Source: Pseudomonas sp. RSB 5.4
Lineage (GTDB): Bacteria; Pseudomonadota; Gammaproteobacteria; Pseudomonadales; Pseudomonadaceae
DNA length: 64,000 nucleotides
Direction: 5' to 3'
NCBI RefSeq assembly: GCF_037126175.1
Contig: NZ_CP146986.1
Coordinates: 620,001 to 684,000, forward strand
The notes under the pieces are model-generated. The model was not told the DNA's origin, did no database searches, and worked only from the letters and a program-made list of their open reading frames with translations. Each line of letters starts with the position of its first letter. Within the stretch, counting starts at the first letter, position 1. Positions 19,011 to 27,926 of the stretch are shown one piece after another. Position numbers and translations under genes: made by a program.

Positions 19011-20132
19011 TCAGTGGATTTCCTGCAACTGCCCCAAACGGCTGCGTGTGCGCGCCAGGTCGATGGCATTGCCGCCGAGCGCCTCGCGCAGTGGCAAGCG
19101 GCTAAGCAGAGTCAGGTGTTTGTCCTGGTCGTAGAGTACGTCGATCAGGTTGATGAAGCGTTGTTGCGCGGCAATCGAGCACTCATCCAGTTCCGGCAGA
19201 TCATCGATGATCCAGCGGTCGAAGCGCCGACACAGTTCCAGATAATCCATCACCGCCGTCGCTTGCTCACACACATCGTTGAACGTGAAGCCGACGGTGC
19301 GGCCCTCGCACAGACGTGCCTGAAAGTGCCGGGTGCCCACCGGCAAGGTAATGGCCGGCGCACCCTGCGGCGGCAGGTTCAAGGCCTGGCGCTGGGTCGT
19401 GGTGGCCGGCCACACATAGTGGCCTTGAGTGAACAACTGATGCGCATGATTGCTCGCCTGACTGCGGTAATCGTGGGGGCCGCCGACTTCCATGACCTGC
19501 ATTCGCGCGTTGATCAAATCGATCACCGGTTTGAAACGCGCGTGATAGAGCGGGTTGGGCAGCAAGCCTTCCGGCGGATAGTTGGAGGTTACCAGCAACA
19601 GAATGCCGCGCTGGAACAAGGCCTTGAATAGGCGGGTAATGAGCATCGCATCGCCGATGTCATGCACATGAAATTCGTCGAAACACAGAACCCGACAATC
19701 GTCCAACAGCTCGTCGAGGGTGACGGCGAGGGCATCGTCCTGTTCGCGATGGTCGAACATGCCCTGATGCAGCCGGGCGAAGAACGCATGGAAATGCACA
19801 CGCTGCTTCTGCGTGGTCGGCAGTGCCTGGAAAAAACCGTCGAGCAGCCAGCTCTTGCCGCGTCCGACCGCACCATGCAGGTACAGGCTCGGCGGCGTTT
19901 GCGCGCTGGCGCCGAACAACAGGCTGGCCTGCTGTGCCATGCAATCAATCACCCGCTGCTGGCTGTGGCTGAGGGTGTAACCCTGACCATGGGCCTTTTG
20001 CCGGAAGTATTCGTGGATCGAGCGGGCAATGGCGTCATGCCCGGCGTTGGCTGGCCTGCCTTTGGCGAACCAGCGGCGCAACGCCGACCAGCGCGGGGCC
20101 AGTGGCGATCGTTTGGGCGCTCGAGAGGGCAC
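19011..20132 (-). CDS. zapE: ZapE/AFG1-family ATPase
   Basis: 373 aa. P-loop AFG1-like NTPase: Walker A HGAVGRGKS (residues 86-94), Walker B VLCFDEFHVHD, sensor LLVTSNYPP. ZapE is an ATPase linked to FtsZ-ring constriction; mitochondrial AFG1 acts in protein quality control. GTG at 20132 is chosen as start with GGAG 9 bases upstream. Pseudomonas often carries two ZapE-like genes; this one is monocistronic, far from the usual division genes, so it could be the secondary paralogue and the symbol is tentative. Confidence 0.82.
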   Translation of the reverse strand: MPSRAPKRSPLAPRWSALRRWFAKGRPANAGHDAIARSIHEYFRQKAHGQGYTLSHSQQRVIDCMAQQASLLFGASAQTPPSLYLHGAVGRGKSWLLDGFFQALPTTQKQRVHFHAFFARLHQGMFDHREQDDALAVTLDELLDDCRVLCFDEFHVHDIGDAMLITRLFKALFQRGILLLVTSNYPPEGLLPNPLYHARFKPVIDLINARMQVMEVGGPHDYRSQASNHAHQLFTQGHYVWPATTTQRQALNLPPQGAPAITLPVGTRHFQARLCEGRTVGFTFNDVCEQATAVMDYLELCRRFDRWIIDDLPELDECSIAAQQRFINLIDVLYDQDKHLTLLSRLPLREALGGNAIDLARTRSRLGQLQEIH

Positions 20133-20418
20133 TGTGCAGTCACTCCGTGTTCATCAGACCGGCGCCCGGGAGCGCGGCGACGTAGTGTAACCAGAGGCTG
20201 CGCCGAGCTTCCATCGCGGTTCGTCGACTGTGGGCGATAACTGAACAACTTTGTGCGGGGCGTATAGCTTTTTTCAGCGATGTAATTCGCCGTGTTGCCA
20301 AACTTTCGAAACATATCCCGGCAGATCCATGGATCCAATCGACTGGCGGATTCGTCGACCGTTGCTAACCTGAAACACAGTAACGTCATCCGGGTGTTCC
20401 CTCACAAGGAATGAGGCA
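20133..20418. promoter_or_regulatory. Divergent region zapE-like / pilus operon
   Basis: 286 bp with no gene. It must hold the pilus promoter; AAGGAATGAGGCA before the GTG at 20419 is the ribosome site. No sigma-54 box or obvious repeat was found, and I could not define the -10/-35. Confidence 0.35.
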
Positions 20419-20940
20419 GTGATTACACGTGTGGTGGTGGCCCTGCTCGGGTGGCTTGGGGGCTCGGTATACGCGGCGGAGCTTCAGGTCGAGGTTCGCG
20501 TTGACGTGCAGCGCGGTTGCCAACTGATCGGCCAGCAGCGCGAGGCGGGTATCGAACAACTGGGCGTGCTGGATTTCGGCAGCACGGCGCGCCTCGATGA
20601 TCCGGCCGGGCCACTGGGTGCGGCGCTGACCAACCAGCGCTTGCCGCGCCTGGAGTGCAACCCCGACACGCCGTATCAACTGCGTGTCGACGGCGGTCTG
20701 CATGGCGGGGTCGGCGAGGTTCGCTACATGGTGGGGGCGGCGGGGAGCCAACCGATTCCTTACCGGCTGTATCAGGACGCGGCGCGGCGGGTGCCGCTGG
20801 TGGTGGACGTGCCGGTCAGCGGTCGGGTGCCGGACACCGGAACGGTGGAGCTGCCGCTGTATGGGCGAATCGAGCACTTGGCGCAGGTGCCACAGGTCAA
20901 TCGGTATTCGGATCTGGTCAAGGTCACCGTGACCTGGTGA
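20419..20940 (+). CDS. Spore-coat-U-domain pilin subunit 1 (Csu/CupE-type pilus)
   Basis: 173 aa from GTG at 20419. N-terminal signal peptide (ITRVVVALLGWLGGSVYA cut before AEL). SCPU (spore coat protein U) domain with an early Cys (RGCQLIG) and a second Cys (RLECNPDTPYQLRVDGG), ending in the donor-strand-accepting pattern ...YSDLVKVTVTW. First gene of a seven-gene archaic chaperone-usher operon all on the plus strand. Divergent from the other three pilins in its longer linker; may be the base or a minor subunit. Confidence 0.85.
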   Translation: MITRVVVALLGWLGGSVYAAELQVEVRVDVQRGCQLIGQQREAGIEQLGVLDFGSTARLDDPAGPLGAALTNQRLPRLECNPDTPYQLRVDGGLHGGVGEVRYMVGAAGSQPIPYRLYQDAARRVPLVVDVPVSGRVPDTGTVELPLYGRIEHLAQVPQVNRYSDLVKVTVTW

Positions 20941-21044
20941 GTGCAGGATTTCAGGCAATCCGCTGGAGGCGGGTTGCGCAGGGAAGGGGCGTTCAATGAT
21001 GGACGCGAGTTTCGCAGGCATCCTGAAGGAGTAGGAAGGGCGCA

Positions 21045-21578
21045 ATGACAGGCAAACACTGGATGGTCATCGCCACGGCTACGCTGCTGTTGCTCGCTGA
21101 CGACGCACAGGCGGCGGTGAGTGGGCAGATACATGCGCGGCTGATCCTGATTGCCGGGTGCGAAGTCACCAACGGATCCAGTCCTGGAACCCCGGTCGGC
21201 AATCTCGGCTCCCTCGATTTCGGGCTGCAGGGGCCGACTTGGACTGCGCCGATCAAGGCCAGTCTCGACGCTGACAGCAGCGGCAGACTCAATGTTGCCT
21301 GCAACCCATCGGTCACCGGTTTCACCGTCACCATCAACGGTGGTACCCACGGTGATGGCAATACCCGGCGCCTGAGCAATGGTCGCCAGACCATCCCTTA
21401 TCAACTCTATCTGGATGCTTCCGGCAGCCAGAGCTACAGCATTGGCCAACAGCACAATTTCGCTGTCACCAGCGGTGCGCAGATACCCATTCCGGTATTT
21501 GGCTCGGTGGTGGCGAATACCCGCGCGGTTCCGGCAGGGGTCTATACCGACACCCTGACGGTGACGCTCGACTGGTAA
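21045..21578 (+). CDS. Spore-coat-U-domain pilin subunit 2
   Basis: 177 aa. Signal peptide (MVIATATLLLLADDAQA), then VSGQIHARLILIAGCEVTNG and LNVACNPSVTGFTVTINGG with the paired cysteines of SCPU pilins; ends GVYTDTLTVTLDW. The ATG follows GAAGGAGTAGGAAGGGCGCA, a strong ribosome site. A 104-bp gap separates it from subunit 1. Confidence 0.87.
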   Translation: MTGKHWMVIATATLLLLADDAQAAVSGQIHARLILIAGCEVTNGSSPGTPVGNLGSLDFGLQGPTWTAPIKASLDADSSGRLNVACNPSVTGFTVTINGGTHGDGNTRRLSNGRQTIPYQLYLDASGSQSYSIGQQHNFAVTSGAQIPIPVFGSVVANTRAVPAGVYTDTLTVTLDW

Positions 21579-21598
21579 CCCCGTAGAGGACGGACACC

Positions 21599-22135
21599 AT
21601 GCGCAAGTTTGCATCAAGGATAGGTTTGTCATTGCTCGGCCTGACGCTGGTTTCCAGTGCCAATGCCGCCACCACCGTTACTGGCCAGATCACTTCCAGC
21701 CTGATCCTGACCAGCAGTTGTCAGGTCAACGGAGCCGGGGGCACCACCGGGTTGAACTTCGGTGCGTTGAACTTCGGTACCGCCAACAGCCTGTTCACCA
21801 CCGCCACCGGACAGGTGTTGGGCGGTGGCGGCGGAGCGCTGTCGATTCTGTGTTCCAGTGGTACCACACCTACTGTCACGGTAGGCGCGGGTGCCAATGA
21901 CGGAAAATCGACGGGGGGCGCCAGGGCACTGTACGACGGCGTCGCCAATTACGTGCCGTACGACTTGTACACCGACTCCGGGTTCTCGACGCTGCTGCCT
22001 GTCAACGGCACGATCAATCTGGCTCCCAGCACCGGTACGGCGCAGACGGTGAATATCTACGGTCAGGCCAAAGGCAAGGCTGGTTTGCCGGCCGGAACCT
22101 ACATCGACACCATCGCCGTGCAACTGACGTTCTGA
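21599..22135 (+). CDS. Spore-coat-U-domain pilin, likely major subunit
   Basis: 178 aa. Signal peptide ends SSANA before ATTVTGQ; SCPU domain with ILTSSCQVNG and LSILCSSGTTPTVTVGAG, ending PAGTYIDTIAVQLTF. Gly/Thr/Ser-rich with few charges, as in major Csu/CupE1 pilins. 20 bp after subunit 2, 4 bp before subunit 4, so tightly coupled. Confidence 0.87.
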   Translation: MRKFASRIGLSLLGLTLVSSANAATTVTGQITSSLILTSSCQVNGAGGTTGLNFGALNFGTANSLFTTATGQVLGGGGGALSILCSSGTTPTVTVGAGANDGKSTGGARALYDGVANYVPYDLYTDSGFSTLLPVNGTINLAPSTGTAQTVNIYGQAKGKAGLPAGTYIDTIAVQLTF

Positions 22136-22139
22136 TGCC

Positions 22140-22640
22140 ATGCGCCGTCAGCTCTGCGCCGCGCTGCTCCTGCTCTGTGCGGGCAGTGTGCCGCTGCCGC
22201 TGGGGGCGGCGACCAGCCAGAGCTTTCAGGTCAGCGCCACCATCACGCCGGGGTGCCTGGTGGTCGGCGGGGTGTCGAATTACGGCGGGCTGAATTTCGG
22301 TTCGCACTCGGCCCTGGCCACTGGCACGGTGCAAGTCGCACTGACCGGGGGCGTGCAGCTGCAATGCACGCCCGGAGTGACATTGAACATGAGCGTCGAT
22401 GGCGGCCAGTACAACAGCAGCGGCCGCCATATGCAGATCAACAGCGGCAGTGCGCGGGTGGCTTACGCGCTGTTTCGTGATGCGGCTTACAGCCAGAGCC
22501 TGGGCATCGGTCAGAGCGTGGCGGTGGCCTATAGCGATGCGAACAACATCAGCCTGCCGATTTACGGTCAGGTGCAATTGCCGGGCAATCAGCCTGGGGG
22601 GACGTATAGCGACGTGTTGCAGGTGCAACTGTCGTGGTGA
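22140..22640 (+). CDS. Spore-coat-U-domain pilin subunit 4
   Basis: 166 aa. Signal peptide MRRQLCAALLLLCAGSVPLPLGAA, then SCPU domain (ITPGCLVVGG; LQCTPGVTLNMSVDGG) ending GTYSDVLQVQLSW. The start follows the previous stop by 4 bp (TGATGCC ATG), consistent with translational coupling. Confidence 0.87.
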   Translation: MRRQLCAALLLLCAGSVPLPLGAATSQSFQVSATITPGCLVVGGVSNYGGLNFGSHSALATGTVQVALTGGVQLQCTPGVTLNMSVDGGQYNSSGRHMQINSGSARVAYALFRDAAYSQSLGIGQSVAVAYSDANNISLPIYGQVQLPGNQPGGTYSDVLQVQLSW

Positions 22641-22674
22641 GACGACGTTTGGATGGCCGACAAGGAGCAGGTTC

Positions 22675-23463
22675 ATGGGGGCAGTTACGTCACAGCATTG
22701 GGTTGTACGGTGCGCGATGCTGGCACTGGTCATGCTCGGGGGTGGCAGTGCGCAGGCCGCCAGTTCGGTGTTGATCTGGCCGATCGATCCGGTGCTGGAA
22801 GCCGATCAACAGGCCAGTGCGTTGTGGCTGGAAAACCGTGGCACGGAAACCGCCAACCTGCAGATCCGTGTGTTCGGCTGGAGCCAGAGCGGCTTTGAGG
22901 AGCAATACCAGAACCAGCGCGACGTGATCGGCAGCCCACCGGTGGCGAAGATCGAACCGGGGCAGAAACAACTGGTGCGTCTGACCCGAACCAAGGATGT
23001 GCCACCGGGGCAGGAACTGGCCTACCGGATCATCATCGACGAAATCCCTTCCGCTCAGCCGCCGGCTGCCGAGGGCGGCAAAACTGCGGCGGCGATCCGC
23101 TTCCAGATGCGCTATTCGGTGCCGTTGTTTGCTTACGGCGCGGGGCTGTGGAGCAAGGAGGACAGCACCCGCCCGCGTGATCCCAAAGGTATCGGTGTGC
23201 CGCAGCTGAGCTGGCGCACGGTGGCGGTGGACGGTCGGCCGTACGTCGAGGTGCGTAACCAGGGCGCGGTACACGCACGGCTGACCGACGTGGCGATCAA
23301 GCAGGGTGGGCAAAGCAAGCCATTGGCCGAGGGGCTGCTGGGGTATGTGCTGCCGGGCGCGGTGATGCGCTGGCCGGCACCGGGGCCGTTGGCGAGCGAG
23401 TCGGCGTTGCAGGTGCGGGTCAATGGCGGGGCGCAGGTGCAGAGCATTGCGCCGGGACGCTGA
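22675..23463 (+). CDS. Periplasmic fimbrial chaperone (CsuC/CupE4-like)
   Basis: 262 aa from ATG at 22675, with AAGGAGCAGGTTC just before it. Signal peptide (MLALVMLGGGSAQA), then an Ig-like PapD-type domain: VLIWPIDPVLEADQQASALWLENRG, subunit-binding stretch KIEPGQKQLVRLTR and RYSVPLFA. It caps secreted subunits by donor-strand complementation and delivers them to the usher. The upstream open frame that overlaps subunit 4 is a shadow. Confidence 0.92.
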   Translation: MGAVTSQHWVVRCAMLALVMLGGGSAQAASSVLIWPIDPVLEADQQASALWLENRGTETANLQIRVFGWSQSGFEEQYQNQRDVIGSPPVAKIEPGQKQLVRLTRTKDVPPGQELAYRIIIDEIPSAQPPAAEGGKTAAAIRFQMRYSVPLFAYGAGLWSKEDSTRPRDPKGIGVPQLSWRTVAVDGRPYVEVRNQGAVHARLTDVAIKQGGQSKPLAEGLLGYVLPGAVMRWPAPGPLASESALQVRVNGGAQVQSIAPGR

Positions 23464-23488
23464 ACAAGGAGCCAATGCCGAGGACTTT

Positions 23489-23621
23489 TGTGGCGAGGGA
23501 GCTTGCTCCCGCTGGGTTGCGAAGCAGCCCCAAGTCAGGCGCGCGCGCAGTGTCAGGTAGTCCGCATAAACACTTCTGACGACGGCTGCGCCGCCGAGCG
23601 GGAGCAAGCTCCCTCGCCACA
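23489..23621. repeat. REP pair, type B, inside the pilus operon
   Basis: TGTGGCGAGGGAGCTTGCTC and inverse, 133 bp, occupying half of the gap between the chaperone and usher genes. The centre has its own complementarity (TTGCGAAGCAGCC; GGCTGCGCCGCC). Confidence 0.9.
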
Positions 23622-23720
23622 ATGAATTGCATCGTGTCGTCAATAAACCAGAGAAAGATAACTGGCTCAGGCAAGCGTGGCATCAGGAGGATCAAGTCCA
23701 TTGACGGACGTAAAGCGTGT

Positions 23721-26078
23721 ATGAGCCCGGGATGGGCTCGTCGTATTCAGCGTCCGTTGTGGCTCATCGGCGGCGCCTGTTGCCTGATGTTCGTTCAACC
23801 ATCCGGGGCCGGTGAATTGCCGCCGCCTCCCAGCGGCATGGAGGCCGTGAGTGATGCACAGCTGTTTCTGGAATTGGTGGTCAATCAGATGAATACCGGG
23901 CGGGTGGTGGCGGTGCAGCAGCGCGATGGGCGCCTGTTTCTGCCGACCAGTGCGCTGCAGGAAACCGGCATGAAGCTGCCGGACAATGTGGGGGCTGAAG
24001 TCGATCTCGACAGTCTGCCGGGCTTGCACAGTGATTACGACAGCGTCGGCCAGCGCCTGCTGCTCGATGTGCCGCCGCAGTGGCTGCCAGAGCAATTGAT
24101 CGGCAATCGGCAGAACTACCCGCGCACCCCGGCGCTGAGCAGTTTTGGCGCGCTGCTCAACTATGACCTGTACCTCAATGACACCGACGATGGCGGCACC
24201 TATCTGGCGGCGTGGAACGAGGTACGGCTGTTCGACAGCTGGGGCACCTTGTCCAACACCGGGCAATACCGACGCACCTTGTCCGGCGATGCCGCCAGCA
24301 CGCTGAACAACGGGTATCTGCGCTATGACAGCACCTGGCGCTATTCCGATGACGAACGCATGCTCACCTACGAGGCAGGTGACGTGATCAGCGGCGCCTT
24401 GCCGTGGAGCAATTCGGTGCGTCTGGGTGGTGTGCAGTTTTCCCGGGATTTTGCCGTGCGCCCGGACCTGGTGACCTATCCGCTGCCGCAATTTGCCGGT
24501 GAAGCGGCGGTGCCATCCTCCGTGGACCTTTTCATCAACGGCTACAAGTCCAGCAGCACCGATCTGCAACCGGGGCCGTACACGTTGACCAACATTCCGT
24601 TCATCAACGGTGCCGGCGAAGCCGTGGTGGTGACCACTGACGCGCTGGGTCGGCAGGTCTCGACCACGGTGCCGTTCTACGTCACCAGCAGCCTGCTGCA
24701 AAAAGGCCTGAGCGATTTCTCGGTGGCCGCCGGTACCTTGCGCCGCGACTACGGCTTGAAAGATTTCAGCTACGGCACCGGGGTATCTTCCGGCAGCCTG
24801 CGTTACGGCGTCAGTGACAGCTTCACCCTGGAAAGCCACGCCGAAGCGGCTGACTCGCTGACCCTCGGCGGGATTGGCGGCAACTTGCGCCTGGGCAATT
24901 TCGGTGTACTCAACAGCGCGGTCAGCCAAAGCCGCTTCGACGGCGACGGCGGCCAGCAATTGAGCCTCGGTTATCAGTACAGCAGCCAACGCTACAGCTT
25001 TTCCTATCAACGCCTGCAACGTCGCGACCAATACGCCGACCTGAGCGTGATCGACAGCCCTTACATCAGCCTCAGTCGGCGCAGCGAGCAGGCGACCCTG
25101 AGTGTCAGTCTCGACCGCTGGGGAAGCCTCGGCGCCGGTTATTTCGATGTGCGCGCGGCGGACGATTCGCGCACGCGTCTGCTCAACCTGAGTTGGAGCA
25201 AACCGCTGTGGCGCAACAGCAGCGTCTATCTGTCGGCCAACCGCGAGATGGGCGACAGCAACTGGGCGGTGCAGGCGCAACTGGTGATCCCGTTCGATCT
25301 GCGCGGCAGCCTGGCGATCAGCAGTGAACGCAGCAAGACCGGGCAGAGTCAGCAGCGGGTCAATTACAGCCGCTCGGTGCCGACTGAGGGCGGAGTCGGC
25401 TTCAATCTGGGTTACGCCAAGGGTGACGGCGCGGATTATCGTCAGGCCGACGTGACCTGGCGTCTGCAATCGGTGCAATTGCAGGCCGGTGTCTATGGCA
25501 CTTCGGAGGCTGAAACCCGCTGGGCCGACGCCAGTGGCTCGCTGGTGTGGATGGACCGGCAAGTGTTCGCCGCCAATCGCATCGATGACGCGTTTGTAGT
25601 GGTCAGCACCGACGGTTTCGCCGATATTCCGGTGCGCTACGAAAACCAGCAGGTCGGTCAGACCGATAAAAACGGTCACTTGCTGGTGCCGTGGAGTAGC
25701 GCCTACTACCGTGGCAAATACGAAATCGATCCGCTGAATTTGCCCGCCAACGTGCGCAGCCCCAATGTCGAACAGCGCATTGCCGTTCGCCGTGGCAGCG
25801 GCTATCTGCTGGAGTTTCCACTGACGCGGGTGGTTGCCGCGAGCATCGTGCTGGTGGATGCGCAGCAACGCGAACTGCCTTTGGGGGCGGGGGTGCTGCA
25901 CGAACAGAGCGGTACGCGCACGGTGGTGGGCTGGGATGGTCTGGTCTATCTGGAAAACCTGCAGGCACAGAATTCGTTGCAGGTGACACTGGCCGACGGC
26001 AAGACCTGCAAGGCCCGATTCGACGTGGATACGCAGCAAAGCCAAGTGCCGCTGATCGGCCCGCTGGTGTGCCAATGA
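23721..26078 (+). CDS. Outer-membrane usher (CsuD/CupE5-like)
   Basis: 785 aa from ATG at 23721. Signal region RRIQRPLWLIGGACCLMFVQPSGAGE, PapC-type N-domain, 24-strand barrel with plug (SVDLFINGYKSSSTDLQPGPYTLTNIPFINGAGEAVVV is the classic usher stretch, here seen across positions about 24518-24630) and C-terminal beta domains. Secretes pilins across the outer membrane. The strongest ribosome site, AGGAGG at 23685-23690, is 30 bases from this ATG but 10 from a TTG at 23701 that opens a 7-codon frame ending in a TGA overlapping the ATG, so a coupled mini-ORF is possible. An in-frame ATT at 23700 is an alternative start. Confidence 0.9.
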   Translation: MSPGWARRIQRPLWLIGGACCLMFVQPSGAGELPPPPSGMEAVSDAQLFLELVVNQMNTGRVVAVQQRDGRLFLPTSALQETGMKLPDNVGAEVDLDSLPGLHSDYDSVGQRLLLDVPPQWLPEQLIGNRQNYPRTPALSSFGALLNYDLYLNDTDDGGTYLAAWNEVRLFDSWGTLSNTGQYRRTLSGDAASTLNNGYLRYDSTWRYSDDERMLTYEAGDVISGALPWSNSVRLGGVQFSRDFAVRPDLVTYPLPQFAGEAAVPSSVDLFINGYKSSSTDLQPGPYTLTNIPFINGAGEAVVVTTDALGRQVSTTVPFYVTSSLLQKGLSDFSVAAGTLRRDYGLKDFSYGTGVSSGSLRYGVSDSFTLESHAEAADSLTLGGIGGNLRLGNFGVLNSAVSQSRFDGDGGQQLSLGYQYSSQRYSFSYQRLQRRDQYADLSVIDSPYISLSRRSEQATLSVSLDRWGSLGAGYFDVRAADDSRTRLLNLSWSKPLWRNSSVYLSANREMGDSNWAVQAQLVIPFDLRGSLAISSERSKTGQSQQRVNYSRSVPTEGGVGFNLGYAKGDGADYRQADVTWRLQSVQLQAGVYGTSEAETRWADASGSLVWMDRQVFAANRIDDAFVVVSTDGFADIPVRYENQQVGQTDKNGHLLVPWSSAYYRGKYEIDPLNLPANVRSPNVEQRIAVRRGSGYLLEFPLTRVVAASIVLVDAQQRELPLGAGVLHEQSGTRTVVGWDGLVYLENLQAQNSLQVTLADGKTCKARFDVDTQQSQVPLIGPLVCQ

Positions 26079-27046
26079 TCGGTGCCCGAGTCTGCCTTTG
26101 TCTGGCGTTGCTGCTGCCGGGGGCGGCGCAGGCCCTGTGCTCGGTGGTCAGCACCACGCCGGCAGCGTTCGGTTCGATCAGCTCGATTGCCGTGCGCACC
26201 ACGACGCAGCCCAGTTCCACGCTCAACGCCGGGTTGAGTTGTACCGGTTCGCTGCTGTCATTGCTGACCAGCAACGATCATTTCTACGCCACCATCACTT
26301 CGACCCAGAGCGGCTTGCTCGGGCCGACCGGCGACGTCATCGGCTACACGATCTACGCCAACAACAGCACCAGCTATCCGGTGACTCGCGGCACCGCCTA
26401 TGACTTCGCGCGCAACGGCATCATTGACGCCTTGGGACTGCTCAATGGCACGACCCCAAAAACCGTGCCGCTGTATCTGGGCACGACCATTGGCAGCAAC
26501 GTCGCCGCCGGGGTCTATACGGAAACCCTGAGCATTTTCTGGAGCTGGAATTACTGCTCCGGGATCGGTATCGGCAGTGTTTGTCTGGGGCGCGACATCA
26601 ATAGCGGTACCGCGACGTTGACCGTGAACCTGACCGTGTCCAACGACTGCACGATTACCGCGCCGAACATTGCCTTCGGCAGCGCACCGGTGATCAGCGC
26701 CTTTACCCCGGTGACCGGGCAGACGATCAATCTGGCCTGTACCAAGGGCAGTGCCTACACGGTCGGTTTGAGCGACGGGCAGAATCCGGTCAGTGTCGGC
26801 GGGCGACGACGGATGATTTCCGGGAGTAATTATCTGGCCTACGACATCTTCAAAAGCGCCGGCAACACTCGTTGGGGCAGTGTCGGCAGTGCGCGCCGGT
26901 CGAGCACCGATGCCGAGGTCAATCCCGGCAATGGCTTGGGCACCGGCAGCCAGATCTTCAACTACAACGCTAAAATCTACACCGACCAGACCACGCCGCC
27001 GGCGGGGACGTATCTGGATAATGTGGTGCTCGATGTCGGCTTCTGA
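26075..27046 (+). CDS. Two-domain SCPU tip adhesin (CsuE/CupE6-like)
   Basis: 323 aa; ATG overlaps the usher stop (ATGA). Signal peptide LCLALLLPGAAQA. Two SCPU modules: about residues 20-165 (SVVSTTPAAFGS ... GVYTETLSIFWSW) and about 180-323 (NDCTITAPNIAFGS ... GTYLDNVVLDVGF). By analogy with CsuE the N-domain is the surface-binding tip and the C-domain joins the pilus. Cysteines C166 region (NYCSGIGIGSVCLG) form a short extra loop. Last gene of the operon. Confidence 0.88.
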   Translation: MIGARVCLCLALLLPGAAQALCSVVSTTPAAFGSISSIAVRTTTQPSSTLNAGLSCTGSLLSLLTSNDHFYATITSTQSGLLGPTGDVIGYTIYANNSTSYPVTRGTAYDFARNGIIDALGLLNGTTPKTVPLYLGTTIGSNVAAGVYTETLSIFWSWNYCSGIGIGSVCLGRDINSGTATLTVNLTVSNDCTITAPNIAFGSAPVISAFTPVTGQTINLACTKGSAYTVGLSDGQNPVSVGGRRRMISGSNYLAYDIFKSAGNTRWGSVGSARRSSTDAEVNPGNGLGTGSQIFNYNAKIYTDQTTPPAGTYLDNVVLDVGF

Positions 27047-27064
27047 ATCAGGCGATGACCCCCT

Positions 27065-27154
27065 TGTGGGAGCGGGCTTGCTCGCGAAAGCGGTGTGTCA
27101 TTCAACAATGTTGTCGACTGATCTGCCGCTTTCGCGAGCAAGCCCGCTCCCACA
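27065..27154. repeat. REP pair (REPIN), type A
   Basis: Type A inverted pair between the convergent pilus operon and anti-sigma gene. Confidence 0.93.
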
Positions 27155-27170
27155 GGGGTATACAGCAGAA

Positions 27171-27926
27171 TCAGAAAGGTTGTGATTGCTTGAGCACCTG
27201 CGCCGCCGGCGAGTCCGTCGGGCTGACCAGCGCATAGTTGTATCCGCCACCGGACCAGTAATCGGCCTGCAGATCGCCGTCGCTGCGGCTGCCGCGTGGC
27301 AGGAAGGTGTTTTCAGGTCCCGGTGGTCGCACGTAGAAACTGATCTTGTGGCCGCTGCGATCCTCATACACCACCATCGCCGCCGGGCCTTCATCGGTGC
27401 TGAGCAGACGACCGCTGACCGGCTCAAAGCCGGCGGATTTCAGATCCGGCAAGCGACTGGCCCGGGTGAAATAGCGGTCGAGCCAATGCTGCATGTCGCC
27501 CTCACTGGCAACCTTGTAGTCCGCCGGCAGAATTCCCTGTTGGGCAATCAATCGATAGGCCTGCAAGGCATCGGTCATCGGTAGCGTGGAAGAGCGTACG
27601 AGGGTCATTTCCCGCGCCTGCCAGCCACTGAAACCGCCGATGCCGATCGCGATCAGCAACACCGCCGCGCTGGCCAGATGACGTCGCGACTGACGCTTGA
27701 GACGCTCGCGGATCAGCGCCGGTTCAAGCGCCGGATTGGCCGGTTGCTGCAATGCACCACCGAGTGCCGCGCGCAGTAGCTGGGCGTCGTGCTGCCAGGC
27801 GCGAACCTGCGCCGCCTCTTCCGGATGATTGACCAGCCAGGCGTCGAGTACCCGCCGGTCGTCCTCGTTGAGTTGATGGTCGACGTAAGCGTGCAGGTCA
27901 CGCTCACTGGGAGGCATGCTGATCAT
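27171..27926 (-). CDS. Membrane anti-sigma factor
   Basis: 251 aa. N-terminal anti-sigma domain (PPSERDLHAYVDHQLNEDDRRVLDAWLVNHPE) without the H-x3-C-x2-C zinc motif of redox-sensing relatives; one membrane helix at about 84-103 (HLASAAVLLIAIGIGGFSGW); periplasmic part of about 145 residues. Overlaps the sigma gene by ATGA, so made in step with it. It should hold the ECF sigma inactive until a periplasmic or envelope signal. Downstream REP pair. Confidence 0.88.
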   Translation of the reverse strand: MISMPPSERDLHAYVDHQLNEDDRRVLDAWLVNHPEEAAQVRAWQHDAQLLRAALGGALQQPANPALEPALIRERLKRQSRRHLASAAVLLIAIGIGGFSGWQAREMTLVRSSTLPMTDALQAYRLIAQQGILPADYKVASEGDMQHWLDRYFTRASRLPDLKSAGFEPVSGRLLSTDEGPAAMVVYEDRSGHKISFYVRPPGPENTFLPRGSRSDGDLQADYWSGGGYNYALVSPTDSPAAQVLKQSQPF

